Shown here: in pieces, positions 1 through 9,662 of the stretch
Numbering within the stretch: position 1 is the first letter of the stretch
Layout of the letters: every line of letters starts with the position of its first letter
Source: CAVSWN01 sp963770995
GTDB taxonomy: Bacteria > Acidobacteriota > Vicinamibacteria > Vicinamibacterales > CAVVIG01
Assembly (NCBI GenBank): GCA_963770995.1
Contig: CAVYRS010000001.1
Location: 3,286,001-3,350,000, forward strand
Reading direction: 5' to 3'
Length of the DNA stretch: 64,000 nt
Notes under the pieces: model-generated
The model's database searches: none
What the model was told of the DNA's origin: nothing
The model's input: the letters and a program-made list of their open reading frames with translations, nothing else
Position numbers and translations under genes: made by a program

Positions 1-1902
1 CTGAGCTGTCGAAGGGCGTCCGCTCCCGGATGCAACCGGCGACGTCGCCCCGGCCGTCCGCGGCCAGCGGTTTGACCACGACCTGCCGTCGTCCGCGCCG
101 GCAGACTGCGGTGGCGTTCGATACGCGGCGTGCTTCGAATGGCCGCCGCGGGAATCATCGCGATGCCCGGCGTCACGCGCACCGACAGCGCCGGCACGAC
201 GAGCAGGTCGGTCCGCTTCTCGCCGCTGAAGATGTCGCCTTCGTAGCGATGCTGAACGACCAGCCCGCTGATCACGTCTTCGCCGCCCGGCATGCCCAAC
301 GTCGACCTGGACGTAAAACGGCGTCGGCCGCATCGGCAGGCCGAACGGCGCGTCCGCGTCGAACGTGTAGCGGCCCTCCTCGCCCTTGCGGTGCCAGTAC
401 GGCTCCGTCATGCGCGCTTCGGCCGGAATCCTCACCGTCGGCTCACAATGCGCGACTTGATCCCGCCGCAGGGTCGACATGGGCACGGCAGGCGGCGCGG
501 GCTGTTCGCCACGGCCCCGGCCGCGGCCGCCGAACCCGAACCCGCCGCCGCCGGTGAACGCCGTCATCGTGCAGGCGGCCTGGCCTTCGAATCCCTCGAA
601 CTTCACCTGCTTGATCGCCACTTCGCCCGTCGCCGCGATTCGCGACGATCACGTCCACCTTCACCGGCTGCCCCGGCACGACGACGCCATCGTCGGCCAG
701 CGCCTCGATCTTGATGCCGTTGGCGAGCATGGCCGCCTGCTGGAACTCGCCTTCCTTCTGCCGGAGGCGAAAGTCGATCTCGAACTTGGCGGCCTCGTCG
801 ATGGGCATGGTCTTGCACTTCGCGGCGCAGCACGCGGACCGCGAACAGGCCGTCGAGCAGCGGCTTCACCGTCGCCTCGTCGGTCGCCGTGTCGAACATC
901 TTCTGCGCCGACTGGACGGCGTTGGCGATCGTCGTGAGCCCTTCGGTCAGATCCTTCGGCGGGCGCGCGCCGGCGAATCGCGCCAGCGACATCAGGCTCG
1001 TGTCGATGCCGTCGAACAGCAGGTTTTCGTCCTTCTGGGTTTGCGCGGGCAGCGTCGTTTCGACCAGCCGATAGCCGAACGTCGACATCGGCGCCACGGG
1101 AAGCGACAGCAGCTGACCCATGCCCTGGCACTTGTGCATGCTGCGCGCTTCGGTGCCGATTTCCGCGTAGGTCTTGCCGAGCAGCGGATCGTAGACGCCG
1201 GACGTCGAGCCGCAGCACGCGCCCGGCCGGCGGCGGCTCACCTGGGAAACCGAACGCCGGCGCTCTGGTACAGCTTCCGCGGCTGCCAGGCGTGCAGTCC
1301 TTCTTTGATCTGTTCCGGGTACTTCGTCGGATCGCCGGCGAGCTTGTAGGCGTCGTGCGTGATGACGGCCGACGCCATGTGATGCTGGCCGCCGGCGTTG
1401 CCCGTCTGCGGCAGCGTGATGATCACGTCGGGCCGGATCGTCCGGATCAGGCGCACGTAGTCGGCGGTGATCTCGTCGCGGCCCCACTTCTCGAACGTCT
1501 CCTCGAGGCTGAACGAGTAGCCGAAATCGACCGCGCGCGTGAAGTACTGCTCGGCGCCGTCGAAGCGGTGCAGCGCGCGCCAGTTCGCCGGTGCGCAGCA
1601 CGCCGAGCGCCTCGAAGATTTCCGGCCCGATCTCGTTCTGTCCGCCGTTCCCGCGGGTCGCCGTCGCCAGCGCCGTGCGATAGCCCATGCCCGCGATTCA
1701 TCATCACCAGCAGCCCGTTGTTCTCATCGTCGGGATGCGCGGTGGTGTGCATGAAGATGCCGACGTTGCTCAGATGACGCAGCGCCAGACCGAGCGCGAC
1801 GTGTCCCTGCTCTTCGTCGAGCGGCACGACGCGCATTTGGGCGCGGGGGATCGTGATGAGTGCGGCGACGAGGGTCAGCGACGCCAGCAGCGCGCGTTTC
1901 AT
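1..1902 (-). CDS. Secreted PIG-L/LmbE-family deacetylase, 3' end off window, frameshifted
   Basis: N-acetylglucosaminyl-type zinc deacetylase family. The first residues are a signal peptide (MKRALLASLTLVAALITIPR), followed by the family motif AHPDDE with downstream NNGLLVMMNRG. A later piece (about 1456-1238) reads RPDVIITLPQTGNAGGQHHM, the second conserved PIG-L region. The C-terminal part (about 810-640) has a beta-sandwich-like stretch (PGQPVKVDVIVANRGDG), as in large acidobacterial PIG-L proteins, and the gene runs off the left edge. The reading frame changes near 1690, 1580, 1240, 830 and 640, so no single frame covers it. The pieces are collinear and each is conserved in character, which favours sequence errors over decay. 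Substrate unknown. Confidence 0.75.
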
Positions 1903-1929
1903 GGGAACAGATTCTACTGGAGCGAGTGG

Positions 1930-2007
1930 TACGTGGGGTCCGGCTTCAGCCGGACCCACCTGCCGGTCGTGTCCAACCATGGTCCGCCTGAAGGCGGAGC
2001 CCACGTA
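1930..2007. repeat. REP-like double hairpin, family E copy 1
   Basis: Two adjacent perfect or near-perfect palindromes: GTCCGGCTTCAGCCGGAC (1938-1955, extended by GG/CC) and GGTCCGCCTGAAGGCGGA (from 1981). An outer inverted repeat TACGTGGG (1930-1937) and CCCACGTA (2000-2007) encloses both. It lies in the 115-bp gap between the TonB receptor and the PIG-L gene. A second copy occurs at 40520-40594, so this is a dispersed repeat rather than a simple terminator. Confidence 0.85.
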
Positions 2008-2017
2008 CGCAGGCAAC

Positions 2018-4969
2018 CTAGAACCGAACCTTGAACCCGAGCTGGAACTTCCGCTGCTCGAAGCCGCTCGGGTTCGACGAACTGATACGGATCGTCGGAA
2101 TCGGCGCCGACGGGTTGCCGAGCAGCGTCGACGACCGTGTTCGTCGTGACGGTCGTGCAGCTGCTCGATGTTGAAGACGTTCTTCAACTCCGCGATGATC
2201 TCGCCGCGCACCGACCCGTGGATCGGGAATCCACCGCGTGTAGCGGATGTCGACGTTCTTGCGGACCGGCATGTAGAGCGAGTTGCGCGCGACGAACAGC
2301 GGCCGATCGCTGCTGACGCCGTCGCCGTTCAGGTCGCGGTTCGCCGGAATGTTCACCGGCAGACCGCTGTTGAACTGCAGCAGCACGCCGATCTGATTGC
2401 CGCTCAGCAAGCTGCCGCACGATCGCGTTCGACGAGTTGTTCTGCGACGTGTAGACGATGTTGCCGTTGAAGCTGTGGCGCATGTCGAGCGGGTTCGGGC
2501 CCGCGGTCGCGATCGATGTTGCGTCGGATCCGACCGGCCCGGTTCGGCCTGCACGGTCAACTGCGTCAGCAGCGGCGTGTTGTCGAGGCCCTTGCCGAGC
2601 GAGTACTGCACGTTGAACGACAGCCCCTGCGCGAAGCCGCTTCGTCGACCTGCAGCGTCATCGACTTGAACGTCGAGTCGCCGATCGACTGCACTTCCTG
2701 GATGAGGTTGAACCGCGGATCGAGACGCGTCGCCGCGCTGGCGCGTCGTGTTGTAGATCGGCCGGCCGTCGGCCGAGCGTCCCGATCGGGTTGATCGGGT
2801 TGATGTTGGTCACGACCGGCAGATCGGATCCCTTCGCGTACATGACGCTGACCGACGCCGTGAGGTCGCTGGCCGAACGCGCGCTCGAGCTGCGCGTTCG
2901 TCTGCCAGGTGTGCGCGACGACGAAATCCGGATCGACGGCCCACGGCGACTGCATGCGCCAGACCGTGCCGGTGCCACGCCGACGCCGGGAACGCCGGCG
3001 CGCCCGCCGACGTGCCGTTGAACGTGTAGACCGGCGCGCGCGGCGATCCGGACAGCTGCAGCGCCTGCTCGTAGCCGCCGAGGATCGGCTGGTCGTACAT
3101 GAGCCCGGTGCTGCGCGCGCAGCACCGTGTCGTCGGATCGACCGACCAGGCCACGCCGACGCGCGGACCGAAGTTGTTCCTGTCGATGTTGAAGCTCGTG
3201 CGTCTGCGTCAGCGGCGCGTCGGCGATGCCCGGCGGGATACTTGTAGAGGTCGTAGCGGACGCCGTAGAGAATCTTCACCGTCGGCGCGATCTGCCAGTC
3301 GTCCTGCACGAACGTGCTGAACACGTTCGGTGCTCATGTTGAACGACCAGGTCGCCGGTGATCTGCGACATGGTCGTGTAGCCGAGCGGCGCCGCGCCGC
3401 TCTTCGCCGCCAGGTACGCCGCGATCGTCGGGAACGTGTAGACGAACTGCGGAGCGGCGATCCGGCTCGTCGTAGATGTGCTGCAAGTCGAAGCCGAACT
3501 TGTAGCTGTGCGCCGCCCGGATGTAGGTGAAGTTGTCGATCACCTGGGTGATGTTCTGCTTGAAGTCGAAGCCGGCGTTGCCCTGACCGGTGCCGGCGAC
3601 CGGGCCGCCGAACGCGATCGCCGGCGTGGCGATCGTGATCGCCGGTCCGGTGCCCGAATCGGCAGTTCGCCACCGAGCTGCTGGTGCCGGTGCGCGTACT
3701 GGAATCGCAGCTCGTTCAGCTTGCTGGACCCGAACGACGAGACGAGCTGACCGGCGGTCGAATCCATCGCGTCGAGGAAGTTCGGTCGCGCGCTCGAGCG
3801 TCGCCGTGCCGCCGCCGCTGTTGTACGGCGCGTCGTTGTGGAACTGAATCCAGCGCGCCGTCAGGCGGTTCGCGCCGTTGATCTGGTAGTCGCCCTTGCC
3901 GATCGCGAACTTCGCCGTCTGCACGTTCGGCGCCGCCGCGGGCTGCGGCTTCAGGCCGACCGCGCGACGATGTCCGGCGATGACGGTGATCAGGCTGTCG
4001 ACGACAGGTCGCGGCGCGTCTGCTCCCAGCCGGCGTAGAAGAACAGCTTGTTCTTCACGATCGGTCCGCCGACGTCGGCCGTCCCGGTGTCGACGCGCGT
4101 CTCCGGCTTGCACGCGCGTTGGCGGCAATCGCCGGGCAGTTGGCCGCCGGCGTCGTGCTGCCGCATCCGAAGAAGAACGGAAACGCGCTGAACGGCTTGC
4201 GGCGGAACAGATAGCTGCCTTCGCCCTGGAACGTGTTCGTGCCCGACGGCGTCACCGCGTTGTAGACCATCCCCATCGTCTGGCCGAACTCGGGCGCGAA
4301 GCCGGTGGTGACGACCTTCACTTCCTGAATCATCACTTCCGACATCGGCAGCAGCCGCAGGCCGGCGCGATCCTTCTCGGTGTTCGTGTTGCCGTCGATC
4401 TGGTAGTTGATGCGCATCGCCGCGCCGTTGGCCGCCAGGCGCGGCACGCCGAACTCGACGTTCTCGATGCCGGTCACGCCCGGCTGCACGAGCGCGAAGT
4501 TGTACGGGATTGCGCGCGACGAGCGGCAGGTTGTGGACCTCGAGATCGGTCATCGTGTGACCGATGTCGATCCGCGCGGGATCGAGCGACGGGACTCTCG
4601 GCGACTGACGGTGATGGTTTCGCTCACCGTGCCGACCGCGAGCGTCGCGTTGACGACGGCCGTCTCGCCGACCGACAGCGTGATGCCGGTCTGCTCGAAC
4701 CGCTTGAACCCTGGCAGCTCCGCCGACCACTCGGTAGGTGCCGAGCGGCAGCAGCGGCGCGCGGAACAAGCCGTCGTCGTTGGTCACCACGACGCGCTCG
4801 GTGCCCGTGTCGAGGTTGGTGATCGTCACGGTGACGCCCGGCAGCACGGCGCCGGAGCTGTCGGTAACGGTGCCTTCGATCGCACCGTTGGCGGCCTGCG
4901 ACTGCGCGAATGCGGGGGCCGCGGCCAGCGCACAGCACGATCAATGTCGAAAAGCAGTTTCTTGAGCAT
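2018..4969 (-). CDS. Oar-like TonB-dependent outer-membrane receptor, frameshifted
   Basis: Large outer-membrane beta-barrel receptor, probably importing or binding a macromolecular substrate with TonB energy. After the signal peptide comes a carboxypeptidase-regulatory-like fold (GVTVTITNLDTGTERVVV and GLFRAPLLPLGTYRV), then plug-like segments (TGIENVEFGVPRLAANG, GFAPEFGQTMGMVYNAVT) and a long barrel. The protein ends RKFQLGFKVRF, with the terminal aromatic typical of outer-membrane barrels. Start at 4969 (MLKKLL). The frame shifts inside the signal peptide and roughly every 150-400 bp after that. The usual length of about 1,000 residues is retained if the shifts are corrected. Substrate cannot be deduced. 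Confidence 0.8.
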
Positions 4970-4976
4970 GAGGTCG

Positions 4977-4982
4977 AGTATA
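4977..4982 (-). promoter_or_regulatory. Possible -10 element of the TonB receptor gene
   Basis: On the minus strand TATACT lies about 8 bases upstream of the ATG at 4969, in a locally AT-rich patch (caattctttgtatact) within GC-rich DNA. No convincing -35 hexamer is seen at the right distance, so the assignment is weak. The short leader would leave little room for a ribosome binding site. Confidence 0.3.
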
Positions 4983-5060
4983 CAAAGAATTGTTGAACTG
5001 AATCCCGGGTGGAGGTGGGCTCAGCAAACCCCTATCGCGGTTGATCCATTTCTCTGTAGC

Positions 5061-5079
5061 GCGACCCTTTCAGGGTCGC
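5061..5079. repeat. Perfect hairpin overlapping the bshA stop
   Basis: GCGACCC (5061-5067), loop TTTCA, GGGTCGC (5073-5079): a 7-bp GC stem overlapping the last codons of the bshA-like gene. There is no downstream T-run on the minus strand, so it is a weak terminator candidate. It may instead be one more REP-like palindrome of this genome, or an mRNA 3'-end stabiliser. Confidence 0.5.
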
Positions 5080-6242
5080 GATCGCGGGATTGAACGCCCT
5101 GCGGGGCCACGACTCAGGATCTCCTCGTAGTACGCCTCGTACATGGGCACGATCGTGGTGTCGCAGTAGCGGTCGTGCGCCGTGTGCGTGGCCGCCGCCG
5201 CCATCCGCGCGTGCAGCGGTTCGTCGGTCAGCAGACGCACGACCGAGCGCGCCATGCCGTCGATGTCATCCGGCGCGTGGAGACATCCGGAGACACCGTC
5301 CTCGATGACCTCCGACAATCCGCCGACGCGCGAGGCGACGACCGGCACGCCGCACGCCATCGCCTCGAGCGCCGCCAGGCCGAAACTCTCCTGCGCGGAC
5401 GGCAGCAGGAACACGTCGGACACGGACAAGCAGCGGGATGACCGGGTCCTGTTCGCCGAGCACGACCACATCGTCGGCGATGCCGAGCGCGCTCGCGAGC
5501 CGCTGGACCTTGCCGAGATCGGGCCCGTCGCCGACCAGCAGCAGGCGTGACGGGACCTGGCGCGCACACGGGCGAAGACTTCCACCGCCACGTCGACACG
5601 TTTCACCGGTCGGAAGTTCGACACGTGGATCACGAGTTTCTCGCCGCGAGGCGCCAGGCGCGCTCGCAGATCCGGCAACGTACGCTGCCGCTGGTGCCTC
5701 TCGCAATCGATGAAATTCGGGATCACCTGGATGTCGCACGTGCAGCCCAGCTCGCGATAGGTGTCCTGCTTCAGGCTCTCCGACACGGCCGTGACGCCAT
5801 CCGACTCCTCGATGCCGAATCGCACGATCTCCGAGTACGACGGATCGACGCCGAGCAGCGTGATGTCGGTGCCATGCAGCGTCGTGATGATGCGCGGCAC
5901 ACGCGCCCCTGGAGTCGACGCCAGCACCTGTCGTGCGAGGTAGGCCGCCGTCGCGTGCGGAATGGCGTAGTGCGCGTGGACGATGTCCAGCCGCTCGGCT
6001 TTCGACACCTGCACGATCGCGTTGGCCAGCGACAGGACGTACTGCGGCTCGCGGAACAACGGATAGCTCGGCGTATCGACGCGATGAAACGACAGACGCG
6101 GTTGGTAGCTGCCGAACCGCACCGGCGTGTCGCTGCTCAGGATGTGCACGCGATGGCCGCGCGCGGCGAGCACCTTGCCCAGTTCGGTGGCCATGATCCC
6201 GCTGCCGCCGATCGAGGCGTAGCACACGATGCCGATGTTCAT
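5070..6242 (-). CDS. bshA: BshA-like N-acetyl-glucosaminyl L-malate synthase
   Basis: GT4-family glycosyltransferase expected to join GlcNAc to L-malate in the first step of bacillithiol synthesis. The N-terminus MNIGIVCYASIGGSGIMATE matches BshA, including the GGSG donor-site loop. The C-terminal domain has the retaining-GT4 E-x7-E motif in AQESFGLAALEAMACGVPVV. Corrected length is 390 residues. Two shifts, a base lost near 5556 and a T gained near 5425, garble about 40 residues between them and then restore the frame. bshB1 lies immediately upstream in the same orientation. In this sequence no stop separates the two, so the start at 6242 is chosen by homology to BshA and by the adjacent purine-rich GAAGAA. 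Confidence 0.85.
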   Translation of the reverse strand: MNIGIVCYASIGGSGIMATELGKVLAARGHRVHILSSDTPVRFGSYQPRLSFHRVDTPSYPLFREPQYVLSLANAIVQVSKAERLDIVHAHYAIPHATAAYLARQVLASTPGARVPRIITTLHGTDITLLGVDPSYSEIVRFGIEESDGVTAVSESLKQDTYRELGCTCDIQVIPNFIDCERHQRQRTLPDLRARLAPRGEKLVIHVSNFRPVKRVDVAVEVFARVRARSRHACCWSATGPISARSSGSRARSASPTMWSCSANRTRSSRCLSVSDVFLLPSAQESFGLAALEAMACGVPVVASRVGGLSEVIEDGVSGCLHAPDDIDGMARSVVRLLTDEPLHARMAAAATHTAHDRYCDTTIVPMYEAYYEEILSRGPAGRSIPRSRP

Positions 6243-6947
6243 GGGCGATTCTTCATGCAGGCTCGCGCGAACGACCGGTTCACGAACGACGAACCCCTCG
6301 GCCCAGCGAACGCCCGCGAGCGCGCCGAACTGCGCGTCGCGGCTCTCGATCAGCTGACGGAATAGCGGCGTGTTCAGACGCGTCGCGACCGCGCCGTTCG
6401 TGTCGGTGCGCGCGAACTGACTCGCGTGGCAGTCGAGCGCGCGGCGCTTGATCTCGTAGTAGTCCGACACGTCGATGACGAACGACGGCGTTGCCGACTG
6501 TCGTTGATGAAGTAGTAGCAGATCCACTCGGGCTTCCACGCATCGCTCTCTGGCTGATAGCGCCGCAGCCCAGCGTTGAACACGGCTTCGGTCAGCAGCG
6601 CGCTCGCGGCGACGTGGTCGGGATGGCGATCGGACCAGTAGGGCACGGCCACCACGCGCGGACGATGACGGCGAATGAAGGCGACGGCCTGCTCGAGGTG
6701 CGCGGGATCCTTGCCGATGCGGCGGTCCGGTCATCCGAAGATTCTCGCGCCAGGTCGCGCCCAGCACCTGCCGGGCCGCTTCCGCTTCCGCCAGCCGCTC
6801 CTCGGGTGTGCCGTTGCTGCCCATTTCGCCGGTCGTCAGGTCGCAGAGGCCAACTTGCAAGCCAAGCGCCGCGTGGCGCGCCACGGTCCCGCCGAGCCCG
6901 ATCTCGATGTCGTCGGGGTGGGGGCCAAAGACAAGCAGGTCGACCAT
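6243..6947 (-). CDS. bshB1: BshB1-like GlcNAc-malate deacetylase (PIG-L), fused in frame to bshA
   Basis: Zinc deacetylase that removes the acetyl group from GlcNAc-malate in bacillithiol synthesis. The N-terminus VDLLVFGPHPDDIEIGLGG carries the HPDD metal motif. The middle piece has SDRHPDHVAASALL, a second family signature, and the end reads AEGFVVREP as in BshB1. One G appears inserted near 6728 and one base is missing near 6497; together they restore the frame. The open frame then continues without a stop into bshA. A +1 shift near the C-terminus would give a stop at ATGA overlapping the bshA start, so the fusion may be an artefact. Confidence 0.8.
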
Positions 6948-6950
6948 TTC

Positions 6951-7063
6951 AGAATTCAGATTTCAGATTTCAGATTGATTTTCGGATTTCTCGATTTGTT
7001 CGATTGTTGCTCAATCCTCAAAATTCAATCTGAAATCTGAAATCTGAACTCTGAACTCTGACC
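6951..7063. repeat. Heptamer inverted repeat (TTCAGAT type)
   Basis: Three TTCAGAT heptamers plus a tail (6955-6978) face a perfect reverse complement at 7025-7048 across 46 nt, giving a 24-bp perfect stem. The right arm continues with two degenerate CTGAACT-type heptamers to about 7063. It fills the gap between bshB1 and the FAD oxidoreductase gene and is strikingly AT-rich against the local background. Confidence 0.9.
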
Positions 7064-7067
7064 TGAC

Positions 7068-8285
7068 CTACCGATTGAAGCTGAACGCCTCGTCTGCCGA
7101 ATCCGACTCGCCGAGGTGTTGCCGCAGCAGCATCCGGCTGGCGAGGTACGCGCCCGTCACGCTGTGGCTGGCATCGCCGAATGCGAAGAGATGATGCGGA
7201 TAGTTCCGGTGCGCGCCGATGTAGGGAATACCTTCCGCTGTCAGAGAGTAGTCGGTCATCCAGCCATAGTCGGGCTGAATGCCCGAGATGTCCGGATAAA
7301 GCGTGGACAGTTCGTACATCAGTTGACCCGTCCGCTGCACGACGACCTTGTCCCGCTGCCGCGGCGGCACGACCTCGCTGTCGGCGCCGGCTATCAGCAG
7401 CCGATCCTCGCCGACCCACCTGATCACATGTGGCGGCTCGGCGAGATCGCGCAGGAGCGCGCGTTTCGATCCGAGCAGCTTGCGAATCTTCGCCGGAACC
7501 GGCGCCGTCAGCGCGAGGCAGGACGTCTTGAACCAGAAATGCCGGATCAATCCGTGGACCAGAGCCGTCGGCATGCTCGTGGCCACCACCACGCGATTGG
7601 TGCGAATCACCCCGCCCTGCAAATGAACGTCCGCCGTCTTCCGCGTGAACGTCACGCGCCGGACGGGCGATCGCTCGAACAGCTGCGCGCCGCGGCTGAC
7701 CGCGGCGTCCGCCAGCCCGACGCACGCGCGATACGGATCGATGGTGCCGCCGTCCTTGGTGCGAAGCCCGAGCACGCCGTCGAGGGCGAAATCGCTGCGG
7801 ACAGCGCGCGCGTTGAGAAACGGCGCATCAACGCCCGCCTCGATCCGCGCCTTCTGCTCTCGCTTCAACCGCGCGGCTTCCTCCTGCGAACGGGCGACGA
7901 GGACAGCTTCCGGCGCTTCGAGCGAACACTTGATATCGAGCCTGCGCAGCAGCGCGGCGAAGTCGAGCGCGGACCGGCGCCACGCCTGCCAGGCCCGCCG
8001 CGCGGATCGCAGGCCGACGGATTTTTCGAGCTGCACCAAGGGAACGCCGGGGTCGCTGGCGATCCAGCCCGACGCGTATCTGGTGGCGCCCTGCCCGACG
8101 CGATCGGCTTCGAGCAGCACGACCTTCACGCCCGCGGCGGCAAACGCATACGCGGTCGCGCAGCCGGTGAGCCCGCCGCCGACGACGACGACGTCTGATT
8201 GTGTGGAGCCGCGATACCTCGGGTAGGCCGGAACGCGGGATTTGGGGAACTGGTCGAGCCAGGGAGAGCGGCCGTACGTCGTCAC
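7068..8285 (-). CDS. FAD-dependent amine/amino-acid oxidoreductase (DAO family)
   Basis: Flavin oxidoreductase of the DAO/PuuB-like group, 405 residues and unbroken. An N-terminal leader (PWLDQFPKSRVPAYPRYRG) precedes the dinucleotide-binding motif DVVVVGGGLTGCATAYAFAA (about residues 31-50) and the acidic ribose-binding residue in VVLLEADRVGQGAT. The C-terminal FAD-contact region includes GYLWMTDY-like sequence (DYGWMTDYSLTAEGIPYIG). It is probably cytoplasmic, since no signal peptide is seen. Substrate is not predictable: gamma-glutamylputrescine, sarcosine and D-amino acids are used by relatives. It is followed by the heptamer repeat and the bacillithiol genes on the same strand. Confidence 0.8.
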   Translation of the reverse strand: MTTYGRSPWLDQFPKSRVPAYPRYRGSTQSDVVVVGGGLTGCATAYAFAAAGVKVVLLEADRVGQGATRYASGWIASDPGVPLVQLEKSVGLRSARRAWQAWRRSALDFAALLRRLDIKCSLEAPEAVLVARSQEEAARLKREQKARIEAGVDAPFLNARAVRSDFALDGVLGLRTKDGGTIDPYRACVGLADAAVSRGAQLFERSPVRRVTFTRKTADVHLQGGVIRTNRVVVATSMPTALVHGLIRHFWFKTSCLALTAPVPAKIRKLLGSKRALLRDLAEPPHVIRWVGEDRLLIAGADSEVVPPRQRDKVVVQRTGQLMYELSTLYPDISGIQPDYGWMTDYSLTAEGIPYIGAHRNYPHHLFAFGDASHSVTGAYLASRMLLRQHLGESDSADEAFSFNR

Positions 8286-8313
8286 GGGCCGACATTGTAC
8301 CGCGTGACAGAAA

Positions 8314-8441
8314 TGCAGAAGTTAGAAGTTAGAACTCAGAAGGACAACAACCACATTCGTCGCAGTCCTTCGAGGTTCTACCTTCTACCCTCTACCTTCT
8401 GACTTCTGACTTCTGACTTCTGACTTCTGACTTCTGACTTC
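8314..8441. repeat. Heptamer repeat cluster forming the ada 3' end
   Basis: The left arm AGAAGTT-AGAAGTT-AGAACTC-AGAAGG (8317-8343) faces a right arm of CTTCTAC/CTTCTGA heptamers (about 8375-8441). The right arm contains five or six uninterrupted CTTCTGA units. The arms are imperfectly complementary. The right arm encodes the last 20 or so residues of Ada on the minus strand, including its stop. The same heptamer recurs at 17205-17232. Confidence 0.85.
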
Positions 8442-9487
8442 CGTTCGCGTCCGCGGCGCTCGTTCTGAAGCAGCGCCGCCTTGCGAACGGCCCCCCACCG
8501 ATACCCGCCTTCCCCGCCGGCGGCGGGCACCACGCGATGACAGGGGATCGCGAGCGCGACGGGGTTTGTCGCGCAGGCGCGCGCGACGGCGCGCACCGCG
8601 CGCGGCCGGCCGATGGCGGCGGCGACCTCGCTGTAGGTCCGCGTTTCGCCGTACGGGATCGCCGCCAGCGCCTGCCAGACCTGCCATTGGAACGCTGTCG
8701 CCTGCACGTCCAGCGGCAAATCGAGCCGCGGCGCGCGTCCCTCGAGATGGGCCAGGATCGCGCGCGTCCAGACGGCGAGCGACCCGCGATCGGCCATCAG
8801 CGTCGCGGACGAAAACTCGCGCGCGAGAGCGGTCTTGAGCGCGGCGTCCGACGATCCCATCGTGACGGCGCACACCCCGCGAGCGGTGGCCGCCACGAGC
8901 AACCGTCCGAGCGGCGATTCGACAATCGTGTACCCGATGGTCGCGCCGGCACCGCCGCGGCGGTACGTGGAGGGCGACATCCCGAGCTTCGGCGCCGCGC
9001 GCTCGTAGAACCGTCCGCTCGACCCGTAGCCCGCCTCCAGCATCGCGGTCGTCACATCGTCGGCATGGCGAAGGCCGTGCCGGACCTTGCGAAGCCGGCA
9101 CGCCTCCGCGTATTCGCGCGGGCTCACGCCAACCAGACGCTTGAAGTTGCGCTGGAGGTGATACGGACTACCGCCCAGTCGTTCGGCGAGCGTCGCGAGC
9201 GACGGATGGCCATCCACGTTGGACAAGTACACGCATGCGCGGCGGATCTTGTCGATCCACGGATCGGCCACTGCGCTCTCATCCGGGTGACAGCGCCGGC
9301 AGGCGCGGAACCCGGCCGCGCGCGCTTCGTCCGCGCGATCGAAGAACTCGACGCGGTCGCGTCGCGGACGCCGGCTCGGACAGGTTGGGCGGCAGTACAC
9401 GCCGGTTGAGCGAACCGCGTAGACAAACGCGCCGTCCGACTCGCGATCGCGGGTCATCACGGCATCCCATCTGGCTGTCGCATTCAT
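8378..9487 (-). CDS. ada: Ada: methylphosphotriester/O6-methylguanine-DNA methyltransferase and regulator
   Basis: Adaptive-response protein of 369 residues. The N-terminal zinc/methyl-acceptor domain has Cys32 and Cys36 (STGVYCRPTCPSRRP) and Cys63 and Cys66 (CRRCHP). An AraC-type HTH follows (about 80-175, SPYHLQRNFKRLVGVSPREY). The C-terminal MGMT domain has the acceptor Cys316 in PCHRVV. It self-methylates, repairs DNA and is expected to activate its own and other alkylation genes. Start chosen at 9487 because the Ada domain begins directly there; an in-frame codon at 9565 would add unrelated residues. The final residues (KSEVRSQKSEVRSQ) are encoded by heptamer repeat DNA, not by the conserved domain. 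Confidence 0.92.
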   Translation of the reverse strand: MNATARWDAVMTRDRESDGAFVYAVRSTGVYCRPTCPSRRPRRDRVEFFDRADEARAAGFRACRRCHPDESAVADPWIDKIRRACVYLSNVDGHPSLATLAERLGGSPYHLQRNFKRLVGVSPREYAEACRLRKVRHGLRHADDVTTAMLEAGYGSSGRFYERAAPKLGMSPSTYRRGGAGATIGYTIVESPLGRLLVAATARGVCAVTMGSSDAALKTALAREFSSATLMADRGSLAVWTRAILAHLEGRAPRLDLPLDVQATAFQWQVWQALAAIPYGETRTYSEVAAAIGRPRAVRAVARACATNPVALAIPCHRVVPAAGGEGGYRWGAVRKAALLQNERRGRERKSEVRSQKSEVRSQKVEGRR

Positions 9488-9559
9488 GTGGCGATTATGG
9501 GTCTTCGACTGCATCTGCCGATATCCGCCGCTTGCGATCAAATTGGATCGTAAGTCGCG

Positions 9560-9632
9560 GCTCATCCTTCGACAAGCTCAGGATGAGCGGAACAAACCCA
9601 CATGCTCATGGTGAGCCTGTCGAACCATGAGC
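9560..9632. repeat. REP-like doublet, family A
   Basis: Two 29-nt hairpins in opposite orientation. The first (9560-9588) has stems GCTCATCCT / AGGATGAGC around TCGACAAGCTC. The second (9604-9632) has stems GCTCATGGT / ACCATGAGC around GAGCCTGTCGA. They lie in the divergent gap between ada and the panE-like gene. The same doublet architecture is found at 28595-28662, and single copies occur at 42220-42248 and 52097-52125. Confidence 0.88.
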
Positions 9633-9662
9633 ATTCCATCACCATGCTACGATGCCGGGCCC

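Noticed and set aside
5061..5079. Intrinsic terminator after bshA
   Set aside because: Good stem but no T-tract on the transcribed strand, and it overlaps the coding end. Kept only as a hairpin.
6276..6310. Heptamer repeat insertion at the bshB1 C-terminus (GTTCGTCGTTCGTG-like text)
   Set aside because: The encoded EGFVVREPVV matches the normal end of BshB1, so the resemblance to the GTTCGTC heptamer is probably chance.
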